35,547 nucleotides of DNA from Pelomonas sp. KK5 (lineage in GTDB: Bacteria; Pseudomonadota; Gammaproteobacteria; Burkholderiales; Burkholderiaceae_C), in assembly GCF_001984095.1 (NCBI RefSeq), contig NZ_LYVQ01000042.1, positions 1 to 35,547 on the forward strand, read 5' to 3'. Below, piece after piece: positions 24,574 through 33,131 of the stretch. The position numbers were made by a program, and so were the translations under genes. The notes under the pieces were generated by a model. It had not been told where the DNA came from, did not search any database, and saw only the letters and a program-made list of their open reading frames with translations. Position 1 is the stretch's first letter; the number at the start of each line of letters is the position of its first letter.

Positions 24574-25338
24574 ATGACTTCCGCGATGGTTGATACCGCC
24601 AGCCGCCTGGAGGCGGAAGGCCTGGCAAAGACCTACGGCGTGCGCCGCGTGGTCAAGAACGTCCACGTGGACGTGCACAGCGGCGAGGTCGTCGGCCTGC
24701 TGGGCCCCAACGGCGCCGGCAAGACCACCAGCTTCTACATGATCGTCGGCCTGGTGCGGGCCGATGCCGGCCAGATCCGCATCGACGGCCGCGAGGTCCA
24801 GCGCCTGCCGATCCACCAGCGCGCCCGCCTGGGCCTGTCCTACCTGCCGCAGGAGGCCTCGATCTTCCGCAAGCTGACCGTCGAGGAGAACATCCGCGCG
24901 GTGCTGGAACTGCAGCAGGACGACGACGGCAAGCCGCTGAAGGCCAAACGCATCCAGGAGTTGCTGGACGGCCTGCTGCACGACCTCTCCATCGAGAAGC
25001 TGCGCGACAGCCCGGCCCCGGCCCTTTCCGGCGGCGAACGCCGGCGCGTCGAGATCGCCCGGGCGCTGGCCACGCAGCCGCGCTTCATCCTGCTGGACGA
25101 GCCCTTCGCCGGCGTGGACCCGATCGCCGTGCTGGAGATCCAGCGCATCATCGGCTTCCTGAAGGCGCGCGGCATCGGCGTGCTGATCACCGACCACAAC
25201 GTGCGCGAGACGCTGGGCATCTGCGACCGCGCCTACATCATCAGCGAGGGCACCGTGCTGGCCGAGGGCACCCCGGCCGAGATCGTCGCCAACGCCGACG
25301 TGCGCAAGGTGTACCTCGGCGAGAACTTCCGGATGTAA
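24574..25338 (+). CDS. lptB: LPS export ABC transporter ATPase LptB
   Basis: LptB is the cytoplasmic ATPase that powers LPS extraction by LptF/LptG. All ABC motifs are present: Walker A GPNGAGKT (residues 44-51), Q-loop LPQEAS, the signature LSGGERRR, Walker [14 protein letters not shown] and the H-loop histidine in [10 protein letters not shown]. The C-terminal [15 protein letters not shown] is typical of LptB. At 254 residues it is about 10 longer at the N-terminus than E. coli LptB. A GGAGG 8-9 nt before the ATG at 24574 supports this start; Met5 at 24586 is the alternative. rpoN begins 16 bp after the stop, so the genes are surely cotranscribed. Confidence 0.98.
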   Translation: MTSAMVDTASRLEAEGLAKTYGVRRVVKNVHVDVHSGEVVGLLGPNGAGKTTSFYMIVGLVRADAGQIRIDGREVQRLPIHQRARLGLSYLPQEASIFRKLTVEENIRAVLELQQDDDGKPLKAKRIQELLDGLLHDLSIEKLRDSPAPALSGGERRRVEIARALATQPRFILLDEPFAGVDPIAVLEIQRIIGFLKARGIGVLITDHNVRETLGICDRAYIISEGTVLAEGTPAEIVANADVRKVYLGENFRM

Positions 25339-25354
25339 AGCCAGACGGACGACG

Positions 25355-26881
25355 ATGAAGCCCTCCCTCCAGGTCCGCCTCAGTCAGCATCTGGCGCTGA
25401 CGCCCCAGCTTCAGCAGTCAATCCGGCTGCTGCAGCTGTCGACCCTGGAACTGCACCAGGAAGTCGAGCAGATGCTGGCGCAGAACCCGCTGCTCGAGGC
25501 CGACGAGGACTTCACCGCCACCGCGCCCGAGCTGGACCCGCCCCGCACCGCGGCCAGCAGCGGCGAGGACAGCGGCGCGGACCTCGAGGTCGGCGGCGGC
25601 GCCGAAGCCGAGAACACGCCCGAGATCAAGGCCGAGGACTTCGGCACCACCGAGCGCGACGACTGGGAGAACGGCACCGAGCAGGACGACTTCGACGGCA
25701 TCCGCGAACTGCCCTCCAGCAGCAGCGCCGGCAGCGGCCAGGGCAGCGGCGACGAGGACGGCGACCGCAACGAGCAGGAGTCCGCCGACATCAGCCTGCA
25801 GGAGCACCTGGTCCAGCAGCTCGCCGGCATGGGCCTGTCCGCGGCGGACCGCACGGCGCTGCACGTGCTGATCGAGTCGCTGAACGACGACGGCTACCTC
25901 GAAGACAGCCTCGAGGACATCGCCCTGGCACTCGGCGGCGAAGATCCCGAGGACCAGGAGGAACTGCTGGACCACCTGCGCATCGCGCTGAAGTGGCTTC
26001 AGCACATGGACCCGGCCGGCGTCGGCGCGCGCGACCTGTCCGAATGCCTGGTGCTGCAGCTGCGCGCCCAGCAGCGCAGCGCCTGCCAGGTGATCGCCAT
26101 CCTGATCTGCAAGCAGCACCTGGAGCTGCTGGCCAAGCGCGACAGCAAGCGCCTGATGGCGCTGACCGGCGCCGACGAGGCGCTGCTGCGCGAGGCCCAG
26201 GGCCTGATCACCGCGCTGGAGCCCAAGCCCGGCCGCCGCTTCGCCCGCGGCCAGGCCCAGGCGGTGGTGCCAGACGTGATCGTGCGCAAGGTCGGGCGCG
26301 AGCTGCGCGTGATGCTGAACCCGGACGTGGCGCCCAAGCTGCGCATCAACGAGCTCTACGCCAACGCGCTGCGCGCCACGCGCGGCGGCATCAGCAACAG
26401 CGCCCTGGGCGGCCAGCTGCAGGAGGCGCGCTGGTTCATCAAGAACATCCAGCAGCGCTTCGACACCATCCTGCGCGTCTCGCAGGCCATCGTCGAGCGG
26501 CAGAAGGGCTTCTTCACCCACGGCGAGCTGGCGATGAAGCCGCTGGTGCTGCGCGAGATTGCCGACGAGCTGGGCCTGCACGAGTCCACCATCTCGCGGG
26601 TAACGACGGCCAAGTACATGGCCACCAGCTTCGGCACCTTCGAGCTGAAGTACTTCTTCGGCTCGGGGCTGAACACCGAGGCGGGCGGCAATGCGTCAAG
26701 CACCGCGGTGCGGGCGCTGATCAAGCAGTTCGTCGCCGCCGAGGACAACAACAAGCCGCTGTCCGACAGCGCGCTGTCCAGCATGCTGGAGGAGCAGGGC
26801 ATCCAGGTGGCGCGGCGCACCGTCGCCAAGTACCGCGAGGCGCTGAAGATCGCGCCGGCGAACCTGCGCAAGTCGATGTGA
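25355..26881 (+). CDS. rpoN: RNA polymerase sigma-54 factor
   Basis: Sigma-54 directs RNA polymerase to -24/-12 promoters and needs AAA+ enhancer-binding proteins for open-complex formation. The 508 residues show the three regions: the Gln/Leu-rich activator-responsive N-terminus (1-50; LTPQLQQSIRLLQLSTLEL), a long acidic linker (about 50-150, many Asp/Glu/Ser) and the core- and DNA-binding part. This last part includes the helix-turn-helix (LREIADELGLHESTISRVT, then KYMATSFGTFELKYFF) and the RpoN box ARRTVAKYRE at 486-495, which reads the -24 element. It completes the lptA-lptB-rpoN unit. The usual downstream hpf/ptsN genes are absent; instead a protease gene converges with only 4 bp between stop codons. 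Confidence 0.98.
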   Translation: MKPSLQVRLSQHLALTPQLQQSIRLLQLSTLELHQEVEQMLAQNPLLEADEDFTATAPELDPPRTAASSGEDSGADLEVGGGAEAENTPEIKAEDFGTTERDDWENGTEQDDFDGIRELPSSSSAGSGQGSGDEDGDRNEQESADISLQEHLVQQLAGMGLSAADRTALHVLIESLNDDGYLEDSLEDIALALGGEDPEDQEELLDHLRIALKWLQHMDPAGVGARDLSECLVLQLRAQQRSACQVIAILICKQHLELLAKRDSKRLMALTGADEALLREAQGLITALEPKPGRRFARGQAQAVVPDVIVRKVGRELRVMLNPDVAPKLRINELYANALRATRGGISNSALGGQLQEARWFIKNIQQRFDTILRVSQAIVERQKGFFTHGELAMKPLVLREIADELGLHESTISRVTTAKYMATSFGTFELKYFFGSGLNTEAGGNASSTAVRALIKQFVAAEDNNKPLSDSALSSMLEEQGIQVARRTVAKYREALKIAPANLRKSM

Positions 26882-26885
26882 TCGA

Positions 26886-27815
26886 TCAGGCGGCGGGCCT
26901 GACGCTCAGGTACATCGTCGTCAGCACCCCGGTCACCGGGCGCAGCAGCTTCAGCGCCAGCGGGCGGCCGTAGCCTTCGCCGGCGAGGCGCTTCAGGAGA
27001 TCGGACAGTTGCGCCAGCGGCTGCCCGTCGCAGCCGATCAGGATGTCGCCCGACTTCAGGCCTGCCGCGGCGGCCGGGCCGCCCGCCACCACGTCCACGA
27101 GGCGCAGGCCTGTGGCCGCGGGCCAGGCGTTCTCGCGCAGCCAGCGGCGTGGCAGCGCCATCGCCGCGCATTGCACGCCCAGGCGCCCGCGACGCACCGC
27201 GCCGTGGCGCATCAGCTCGCCGGCCACCCAGCGGGCGGTATCGACGGACACCGCGAAGGCCAGGCCCTGGGCGGAAGGGATTACCGCCGTGTTCACGCCG
27301 ATCACCCTCGCGGCGCCGTCCAGCAGCGGGCCGCCCGAGTTGCCGGGGTTCAGCGCCACGTCGGTCTGGATCACGTCTTCCACCAGGCCGCCGCCGCGCG
27401 CCGGCAGGCTGCGGCCCAGGGCGCTGACGATGCCGGCGGTGACGGTGAAGTCGAAGCCCAGCGGGTTGCCCACCGCCACGACCAACTGGCCCGGCTGCAG
27501 GTCCGCCGAGCTGCCCAGCTCCAGGAAGGCCGGCGGATGGCCTTCCAGGCGCAGCACGGCGATGTCCGTGGACGTATCCAGCCCGACCAGCCGCGCCGAG
27601 CTCTCGGTACCGTCGGCAAAGGCCGCGCGGTACTCGCTCGCGCCCTGCACGACATGCGCATTGCTCAGCGCGAAGCCGTCCGGCGTGAACAGGAAACCCG
27701 AGCCGCTGCCGCCGCGCATCTTGATGTGGGCCACGGCGCGACCGGCCGTCTGCGCCACGCGCGTGACGGTGGCGGAATAGGCATCCAGTGCGATCGAGTC
27801 TTCGCGAGCACCCAT
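26886..27815 (-). CDS. HtrA-like trypsin-fold serine protease with one PDZ domain, no signal peptide
   Basis: This serine endopeptidase belongs to the DegP/DegS/HtrA group. The chymotrypsin-fold catalytic triad is intact: H54 (SNAHVV), D84 (STDIAVL) and S160 (NPGNSGGP). One PDZ domain follows (about 205-295; VVAGGPAAAAGLKSGDILIGCDGQPL). DegS has the same domain order, but that protein has an N-terminal membrane anchor. Here the N-terminus (MGAREDSIALDAYSATV) has neither signal peptide nor anchor, so the protein looks cytoplasmic. The ATG at 27815 is well supported by AAAGGA 8-9 nt upstream, so the missing export signal is not simply due to a wrong start. It converges on rpoN and is divergent from the RlmL-like gene (75 bp apart). 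Confidence 0.92.
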   Translation of the reverse strand: MGAREDSIALDAYSATVTRVAQTAGRAVAHIKMRGGSGSGFLFTPDGFALSNAHVVQGASEYRAAFADGTESSARLVGLDTSTDIAVLRLEGHPPAFLELGSSADLQPGQLVVAVGNPLGFDFTVTAGIVSALGRSLPARGGGLVEDVIQTDVALNPGNSGGPLLDGAARVIGVNTAVIPSAQGLAFAVSVDTARWVAGELMRHGAVRRGRLGVQCAAMALPRRWLRENAWPAATGLRLVDVVAGGPAAAAGLKSGDILIGCDGQPLAQLSDLLKRLAGEGYGRPLALKLLRPVTGVLTTMYLSVRPAA

Positions 27816-27875
27816 CGGGGCATCCTTTCAATCAGAAGGCCCAGATGGCGGCCAAAGCCCCGAGTTCAAGCGGGA

Positions 27876-27884
27876 TGGGACAAT
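27876..27884 (+). promoter_or_regulatory. Candidate extended -10 for the RlmL-like gene, leaderless geometry
   Basis: TGG-GACAAT (an extended -10 of the TGn type with 4 of 6 matches in the hexamer) ends 6 nt before the ATG at 27891. That is the same spacing as before argS, and both spacers are C-rich (CGCGCC here, CGCCCC at argS). No Shine-Dalgarno sequence is seen. Confidence 0.4.
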
Positions 27885-27890
27885 CGCGCC

Positions 27891-29180
27891 ATGTCCGCCC
27901 CGTTCGAAAAAGAAACCCTGTACCTGTTCCTCTCCTGCCCCGGCGGCGTGGAGCCGCTGCTGGAACAGGAAGTCCGCGCCATCCTCCCCAAGCAGCACAC
28001 CGAGGCGCTGCGCGGCGGCGTCAGCGTCAAGAGCAATGCCGAGGGCGTGATGAAGCTCAACCTCGAGAGCCGGCTCGCGCAGCGCGTGCTGGTCGAGATC
28101 GGAGGGGGCTCCTACCGGCACGAGGACGACATCTACGCCATCGTGCGCGGCATCGACTGGACCCAATGGATCACGCCGCAGCACACGATCCGGGTGGACA
28201 TCGTGGCCCAGCGTTCGCCGCTGAAGAGCCTGAACTTCACCACGCTGCGCATCAAGGACGCCATCTGCGACGTGCTGCGCGACGCCACCGGCGAGCGCCC
28301 CAGCGTCGATACCCGCCTGCCGGACCTGCCGGTGCTGGTGCACGTGGGCCCGACCGATGCGGTCATCTATGTGGACACCTCCGGCGAGCCTCTCTTCAAG
28401 CGCGGCTGGCGCGAGGACAAGGGCGACGCCCCGCTGAAGGAGACGCTGGCTGCCGCGATGCTGGCCGCCGCCGGCTGGCAGGGCACGCCCGAAACCGGCG
28501 GCGCGCTGCACGACCCCTGCTGCGGCTCCGGCACCATCGCCATCGAGGCCGCCCAGATCGCCTGCGGCATGGCCGCCGGCCAGCAGCGCCGCTTCGCCTT
28601 CGAGCGCCAGCTGCCCTTCGCCGCGCTGCGCGGCCGCTGGCAGCAGCTGAAGCAGGAAGCCAAGGCACGCGAGCACGAACCCGCCGTGCCCATCTTCTGC
28701 AGCGACGTGTCCTTCCGCATGGTCGACTTCTCGCGGCGCAATGCCGAGCGCGCCGGCGTGGCGAAGTACATCCAGTTCAACGGCGGCGATGCGCTGGAGC
28801 GCCCGGCGCCGCAGCTGCCCGAGGGCATGCCCGGCTCCATCGTGATGAACCCGCCCTACGGCGAGCGGATCGAGGTGCGCGGCAAGGCCGGCAACATGAC
28901 GATGAGCCGCGATGCCGGCGGCTCCGAGGCGCGAGACGCGGGCGACGACTTCTTCCCCCGCCTGGCCACCCACTGGAAGCGCGCCTACACGCAGAACCCG
29001 GCCGGCTGGACCGCCTGGCTGCTGTGCCCGGACATGAAGCTGCCGAGCAAGATGCGGCTCAAGGAATCGCGCAAGATCCCGATGTGGAACGGCCCGATCG
29101 AGTGCCGGATGTTCCGCTTCGACCTGGTGGCCGGCTCGGCGCGCAAGCCCAAGCCCGCGGGCGAAGAAGAAGAAAACTGA
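27891..29180 (+). CDS. rlmL: THUMP-domain class I rRNA methyltransferase, RlmL-like
   Basis: This SAM-dependent N2-guanine methyltransferase is expected to modify G2445 of 23S rRNA, as does the N-terminal half of E. coli RlmKL. The 429 residues hold a ferredoxin-like and THUMP RNA-binding part (about 8-165) and a Rossmann methyltransferase domain. That domain carries motif I DPCCGSGTIAIEAA (from D208) and the catalytic N320-P-P-Y motif (MNPPYGERI). The RlmK half is absent, as is usual in betaproteobacteria. The frame is open far upstream, but the ATG at 27891 is the only start giving a normal N-terminus and lies clear of the protease gene. It may be read from a leaderless mRNA. Its stop codon directly abuts the stop of the converging TPR gene. 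Target position is by family analogy only. Confidence 0.9.
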   Translation: MSAPFEKETLYLFLSCPGGVEPLLEQEVRAILPKQHTEALRGGVSVKSNAEGVMKLNLESRLAQRVLVEIGGGSYRHEDDIYAIVRGIDWTQWITPQHTIRVDIVAQRSPLKSLNFTTLRIKDAICDVLRDATGERPSVDTRLPDLPVLVHVGPTDAVIYVDTSGEPLFKRGWREDKGDAPLKETLAAAMLAAAGWQGTPETGGALHDPCCGSGTIAIEAAQIACGMAAGQQRRFAFERQLPFAALRGRWQQLKQEAKAREHEPAVPIFCSDVSFRMVDFSRRNAERAGVAKYIQFNGGDALERPAPQLPEGMPGSIVMNPPYGERIEVRGKAGNMTMSRDAGGSEARDAGDDFFPRLATHWKRAYTQNPAGWTAWLLCPDMKLPSKMRLKESRKIPMWNGPIECRMFRFDLVAGSARKPKPAGEEEEN

Positions 29181-29936
29181 TCAGGAGCGGGCCAGCTGTT
29201 GCGCCGCCTTGAGCCGGCGCAGCACCGGGTCGTTGAGCTGGCGGCTCAGCGCGTTCCAGCGGGCGATCATCTTGTCCATCTCCGTCTGCAGGCGGGCCGC
29301 CGTGGCCGTGTCGCCGGTGGCCAGCGCCCAGATCGCGTATTCCGCGTGGGCCTCGAAGGTGCCGAAGCGCTGCACCGTGCGCTCGAATTCCTCCCGTGCC
29401 TCGGCGCCGCGGGAACTGCCGGCGTAGCTGCGCGCCAGCAGCAGCGCGATCGCATCGGGCCGGTAGTCCGGGCGCGAGCGACGAAGTTCCTCCAGATGGA
29501 CCAGCGCGTCGGCATAACGCTGAGATTCGACGAAGGCCCGGGCGGCGCCGTAGCGCAGCTCCGGATCGGAGGCGAAGGGTCCCTTGAGCCCGCCCTCATA
29601 GAGCCGCCCGGCTTCCTCGGGCTGGCCGGCCTCCAGCAGCGCGGCGGCCAGGCGCATCTGGTTCTGCGCGGTGGGCACCTCGTCGTAGTCGGCGCGGGCG
29701 GCGCGCAGTTCCTTGGTCGGGTCCAGCGCCTTGGCAGCGGCCGACACGGCCTTGCGCGCGCCGCGGTCCAGGCGCGAGTTCGGCAGGTAGATGACGAAGA
29801 AGTAGACCAGGCTGCCGAGCAGCGGGAACATGAACAGGATGATCAGCCAGTACAGCTGCTGTCCCGATCGCACGGCGTGCACCGCACAGAACAGCGCCAG
29901 CAGGATGTGCAGGCCCAGGCCACCGATGACAGGCAT
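29181..29936 (-). CDS. Membrane-anchored TPR protein with PLDc_N-like segment
   Basis: This is a 251-residue protein of unknown role. Two N-terminal hydrophobic segments (about 7-21 and 29-51, with the pattern YWLIILFMFPLLGSLVYFF) resemble the PLDc_N membrane module. The rest is helical with tetratricopeptide-like repeats (about 85-215; for example ELRYGAARAFVESQRYADALVHLEEL) and would be cytoplasmic, probably binding partner proteins. The ATG at 29936 was chosen because GGGGAGAG precedes it by about 8 nt; a longer frame to 29996 has no such site. It lies 63 bp after rsmE on the same strand. The partner and function are not evident. Confidence 0.85.
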   Translation of the reverse strand: MPVIGGLGLHILLALFCAVHAVRSGQQLYWLIILFMFPLLGSLVYFFVIYLPNSRLDRGARKAVSAAAKALDPTKELRAARADYDEVPTAQNQMRLAAALLEAGQPEEAGRLYEGGLKGPFASDPELRYGAARAFVESQRYADALVHLEELRRSRPDYRPDAIALLLARSYAGSSRGAEAREEFERTVQRFGTFEAHAEYAIWALATGDTATAARLQTEMDKMIARWNALSRQLNDPVLRRLKAAQQLARS

Positions 29937-29999
29937 GTTCTTCTCTCCCCAGGAAACTCGTCGCTCAACTGTCGCCGACTCCACCGGCGACTTCACTCA

Positions 30000-30734
30000 C
30001 TAACTTGATGGCTCGCTCAGGGCCAGCCAGCCCAGCACGGCCAGCGGCGCGGTGTCGGCGCGCAGGATGCGCGGGCCGAGCTTCATCGCAACGAAGCCGC
30101 GGGCGCGGGCCGCGTCTTCCTCGGCGCCCGAGAGGCCGCCTTCGGGACCGCTGAGCACCAGCGTCCGCGGCGCGGCCGCCTGCGCGGACAGCGCTTGCGC
30201 CGAGGTCGGGCTCAGCAGCCAGCGGCGCTCACCAGCCGGTGGCGTCACGTCAAGCGCCTGCAGCCAGGCGGCCAGCGTCATCACCGGTTCGATCCTCGTC
30301 ACCCGCGTGCGCCCGCTCTGCTCGCAGGCCGCCACCGCCACGCCCTGCCAGTGCCCCACCTTCTTGGCGGCACGGTCGCCCGCCAGGCGCAGCACCGATC
30401 GCTCGCTCATCAGCGGCCGGATCGCGAAGGCGCCCAGCTCGGTGGCCTTCTCGACGATGCCGTCCATGCGGTCGTTGGCGGGCATCACGACGGCCAGCGT
30501 CACGTCCTGCGCCAGCTCGCGCTGCACGGCCGCCCGCTCGCCCAGACGCACCGTGACCTCGCTGCGGCCCATCGCCAGCACCTCGGCCTGCCACTCGTCG
30601 CCGCTGCCGTCGAACAGCGTGATCGACTCGCCCGGCTGCAGGCGCAGCACCTGCACATGGCGGGCGGCGCCCGGCGGAAGGCTCAGTTCGGAACCCGCCG
30701 CACCGAGCGGCTGGTCGACATGGAAACGTGGCAT
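30000..30734 (-). CDS. rsmE: 16S rRNA (uracil1498-N3)-methyltransferase RsmE
   Basis: RsmE methylates N3 of U1498 in helix 44 of 16S rRNA, using SAM. The 244 residues have the PUA-like N-terminal domain (about 1-70; RHVQVLRLQPGESITLFDGSG) and a SPOUT trefoil-knot methyltransferase domain. The SPOUT domain has the typical KATELGAFAIRPL, LSGPEGGLS and LGPRILRADTAPLAVL motifs; the last two build the SAM-binding knot. The length matches the family. The ATG at 30734 lies 22 bp after the stop of the upstream gene of unknown function, so the pair is probably cotranscribed. No Shine-Dalgarno sequence is obvious. Confidence 0.96.
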   Translation of the reverse strand: MPRFHVDQPLGAAGSELSLPPGAARHVQVLRLQPGESITLFDGSGDEWQAEVLAMGRSEVTVRLGERAAVQRELAQDVTLAVVMPANDRMDGIVEKATELGAFAIRPLMSERSVLRLAGDRAAKKVGHWQGVAVAACEQSGRTRVTRIEPVMTLAAWLQALDVTPPAGERRWLLSPTSAQALSAQAAAPRTLVLSGPEGGLSGAEEDAARARGFVAMKLGPRILRADTAPLAVLGWLALSEPSS

Positions 30735-30756
30735 GGCAGCAGGAAGAGAAACAGGA

Positions 30757-31257
30757 TCAGAGGCGCAGGCCGAGGGCTTGCCGGACCTCGCGGGCCACGT
30801 CCGCGCCCTTGTCCTTCTCGACCTCGATCGCGAAGCGCTCGGCCAGCTCCTGCAGCGCCGTCAGGTCGGTGCAGCGCTCGACGTCCAGCACCATCCGGTA
30901 GCCCTTGATCAGGCCCAGGTACTGGCGGGCGTGTCCGGTGAGATAACTGTATAGCTCAGCGTAGCCGAGCGGGCTCGCCGGAGCCGCCGCGGGCACCGGT
31001 GCCGCTGCGGGGGGCGCGGCAGCCGCCGCGGGAGGGGCCGCCGCAGCCCCGGTCTGCAGTGCGATCAGGCCGTGGGCCAGCAGCAGTTGCACGTCGCCCG
31101 CCGTCGAGCCCTGCACCATCGACAGCCACTCGGCCGCGCTGCGGCTGCCGTCGATCACCAGCAGCAGGTTGCGGCCGCTGCGGGAGAGTTCGACGAGCGA
31201 GCGGGCGCGGATCTCGGCACGTCCGGCCTCGGTCTTGCGGTAGCGCTGTTCGAGCAC
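30757..31257 (-). CDS. Protein of unknown function, two domains with Ala/Pro linker
   Basis: I do not recognise this 166-residue protein. It has an N-terminal domain (about 1-68; RARSLVELSRSGRNLLLVIDGSRSAAEWLSMV, then DVQLLLAHGLIAL) with the look of a small helical or winged-helix module. A low-complexity Ala/Pro linker follows (about 70-96). The C-terminal helical segment (about 97-166) ends in VRQALGLRL. There is no signal peptide or membrane span. The start is GTG at 31257; an in-frame stop a short way upstream leaves no ATG alternative, and no clear Shine-Dalgarno sequence is seen. It lies 40 bp after fadD and 22 bp before rsmE on the same strand. The reading frame is supported by strong third-position GC. 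Confidence 0.75.
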   Translation of the reverse strand: MLEQRYRKTEAGRAEIRARSLVELSRSGRNLLLVIDGSRSAAEWLSMVQGSTAGDVQLLLAHGLIALQTGAAAAPPAAAAAPPAAAPVPAAAPASPLGYAELYSYLTGHARQYLGLIKGYRMVLDVERCTDLTALQELAERFAIEVEKDKGADVAREVRQALGLRL

Positions 31258-31258
31258 G

Positions 31259-31274
31259 ATGGGGTCGGGTCTTG
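31259..31274 (+). repeat. Short dispersed motif, copy 2
   Basis: ATGGGGTCGGGTCTTG lies in the 40-bp gap between fadD and the next gene. It matches 15 of 16 bases of the sequence at 630-645 in the P450 gene. Confidence 0.25.
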
Positions 31275-31297
31275 AGGGGCTGCCAGCTTAACGCCGC

Positions 31298-32983
31298 TCA
31301 GGCGGTCGGCGCGGCCTTGTCCCTGAGCTCGCGTCGGAGGATCTTGCCCACCGGCGTCTTCGGCAGCTCGTTGCGGAACTCGATCACCTTGGGCCGCTTG
31401 TAGCCGGTCAGGTTGGCCTCGCAGTAGGCGCGCACCTCGGCTTCGGTCAGCGCCGGGTTCTTGCGCACGATGACGACCTTCACCGCCTCGCCGGCCTTGG
31501 CGTCGGGCACGCCCACGGCCGCCGCTTCCAGCACGCCGGGCATCAGCGTCAGCACGTCCTCGATCTCGTTCGGATAGACGTTGAAGCCGCTGACCAGGAT
31601 CATGTCCTTCTTGCGGTCGACGATGCGGAAGTAGCCGCGCTCGTCGACCATGCCGACGTCGCCGGTGCGGAAGTAGCCGTCGGCGGTCATCACCTTGGCG
31701 GTCTCGTCCGGGCGCTGCCAGTAGCCGGCCATCACCTGCGGGCCGCGGATCGCGATCTCGCCGGCGGCGCCGGCCGGCACCTCTGCGCCATCGTCGTCGA
31801 GCAGGCACATCTCGGTGTTGGAGACCGGCAGGCCGATGGTGCCGCTGTAGGCGGTGCTGTCGGTCGGGTTGCAGCTGGCCACCGGCGAGGTCTCCGACAG
31901 GCCGTAACCTTCGACGATCGGGCAGCCGGTCTTCTCCAGCCACAGCTTGGCCACGGCCTGCTGCACCGCCATGCCGCCGCCCACCGACATCACCAGGTGG
32001 CTCCAGTCCACCGTGGCGAAGTCCTTGTGGTTGGCCATCGCGAGGAACAGCGTGTTGACCGCCGGCAGGCTGTGCACGCGGTGCCCGCCCAGTTCCTTGA
32101 ACATCGCCGGCAGGTCGCGCGGGTTCGGGATCATGATGTTGCAGCCGCCCAGGTGCATGGACAGCATCATGTTCGCCGTGAAGCCGAAGATGTGATACAG
32201 CGGCAGCGAGGCCACCGTGTTCAGCTGCTCGCCGGCGGGGATCTTCTTCAGCGCGGGCTGGTACCAGGCCTCGGCCTGCAGCGTGTTGGCCACCAGGTTG
32301 CGATGCAGCAGCACCGCGCCCTTGCTGACGCCGGTGGTGCCGCCGGTGTACTGCAGCACCGCGATGTCGCTGGCGCTGACCTGCGGCGCCGTGTAGCGGC
32401 CGGAACGGCCGATGGACAGTGCCGCCTTGAAGCGCACCGCGCCGGGCAGCTCGAAGGCCGGCACCAGCTTCTTCACCTTGCGCACGACCAGGTCGACGAT
32501 CAGGCCCTTGGCGAAGCCCAGCATCTCGCCCATCGAGGCCAGCACGACATGCTTGGTCGGCACGTTGGCGATCACCTGCTGCAGCGTGGCGGCGAAGTTC
32601 TCCAGGATCACGATCGCCTTGGCGCCGGAGTCCTTCAGCTGGTGCTCCAGCTCGCGCGGCGTGTACAGCGGGTTGACGTTCACCACCACATAGCCGGCGC
32701 GCAGGATCGCGGCCACGGCCACCGGGTACTGGAAGACGTTGGGCATCATCACCGCGACGCGGTCGCCCTTCTCGAGGCCCAGGCCCTGCAGGTAGGCCGC
32801 CAGCGCCTGCGAGGCTTCGTCCAGCTCGGCGAAGGTGAGCGTGGCGCCCATCATCTTGTAGGCCGGCCGCTGCGGGAAACCGCGGAAGGCGTGGGCCATC
32901 AACTCCACCAGCGACGGATACAGATCCGCATTGATCTCCGCCGGCACGCCAGCGGGGTAGTGGTCCAACCAGATCTTTTGCAT
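31298..32983 (-). CDS. fadD: Long-chain fatty acid-CoA ligase
   Basis: This enzyme activates free long-chain fatty acids to acyl-CoA with ATP through an acyl-adenylate, the entry to beta-oxidation, at the inner membrane. The 561 residues equal the length of E. coli FadD. ANL-superfamily motifs are all present: P-loop YTGGTTGVSKGA from residue 212, GYGLSETSP, the ATP-binding FRTGDVG, the FadD linker and signature DRKKDMILVSGFNVYPNEIED, and the C-terminal lysine motif PKTPVGKILRREL. The ATG at 32983 (MQKIWLDHYP) has AGGGA 9-10 nt upstream and matches FadD N-termini. The 35-codon extension to 33088 is unlikely. It starts a minus-strand run fadD - unknown - rsmE - TPR and is divergent from a SARP-type regulator gene (184 bp apart). 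Confidence 0.96.
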   Translation of the reverse strand: MQKIWLDHYPAGVPAEINADLYPSLVELMAHAFRGFPQRPAYKMMGATLTFAELDEASQALAAYLQGLGLEKGDRVAVMMPNVFQYPVAVAAILRAGYVVVNVNPLYTPRELEHQLKDSGAKAIVILENFAATLQQVIANVPTKHVVLASMGEMLGFAKGLIVDLVVRKVKKLVPAFELPGAVRFKAALSIGRSGRYTAPQVSASDIAVLQYTGGTTGVSKGAVLLHRNLVANTLQAEAWYQPALKKIPAGEQLNTVASLPLYHIFGFTANMMLSMHLGGCNIMIPNPRDLPAMFKELGGHRVHSLPAVNTLFLAMANHKDFATVDWSHLVMSVGGGMAVQQAVAKLWLEKTGCPIVEGYGLSETSPVASCNPTDSTAYSGTIGLPVSNTEMCLLDDDGAEVPAGAAGEIAIRGPQVMAGYWQRPDETAKVMTADGYFRTGDVGMVDERGYFRIVDRKKDMILVSGFNVYPNEIEDVLTLMPGVLEAAAVGVPDAKAGEAVKVVIVRKNPALTEAEVRAYCEANLTGYKRPKVIEFRNELPKTPVGKILRRELRDKAAPTA

Positions 32984-33017
32984 CGAATCGTTTCCCTGAA
33001 ATCTCGCGCCGGCATTC

Positions 33018-33032
33018 TCCCCGATATGGGGA
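33018..33032. promoter_or_regulatory. Dyad upstream of fadD
   Basis: TCCCC-GATAT-GGGGA is a perfect inverted repeat 35 nt upstream of the fadD start codon. It could be an operator or a hairpin in the fadD leader. It does not fit a fatty-acid regulator site that I can name. Confidence 0.35.
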
Positions 33033-33131
33033 AACTCCCGAATGAGGGGATTCGATAGCGGTGCATCGGGTGCCCGCGCCGGGTGCATAACCCCCGAAAT
33101 AAGCGGTATGCGGGCAGGCGACGCGAACAGT

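Noticed and set aside
27009-27890. N-terminal extension of the RlmL-like gene
   Set aside because: The upstream open frame is antisense to the HtrA-like protease, has no domain and no ribosome binding site. The ATG at 27891 gives the normal family N-terminus.
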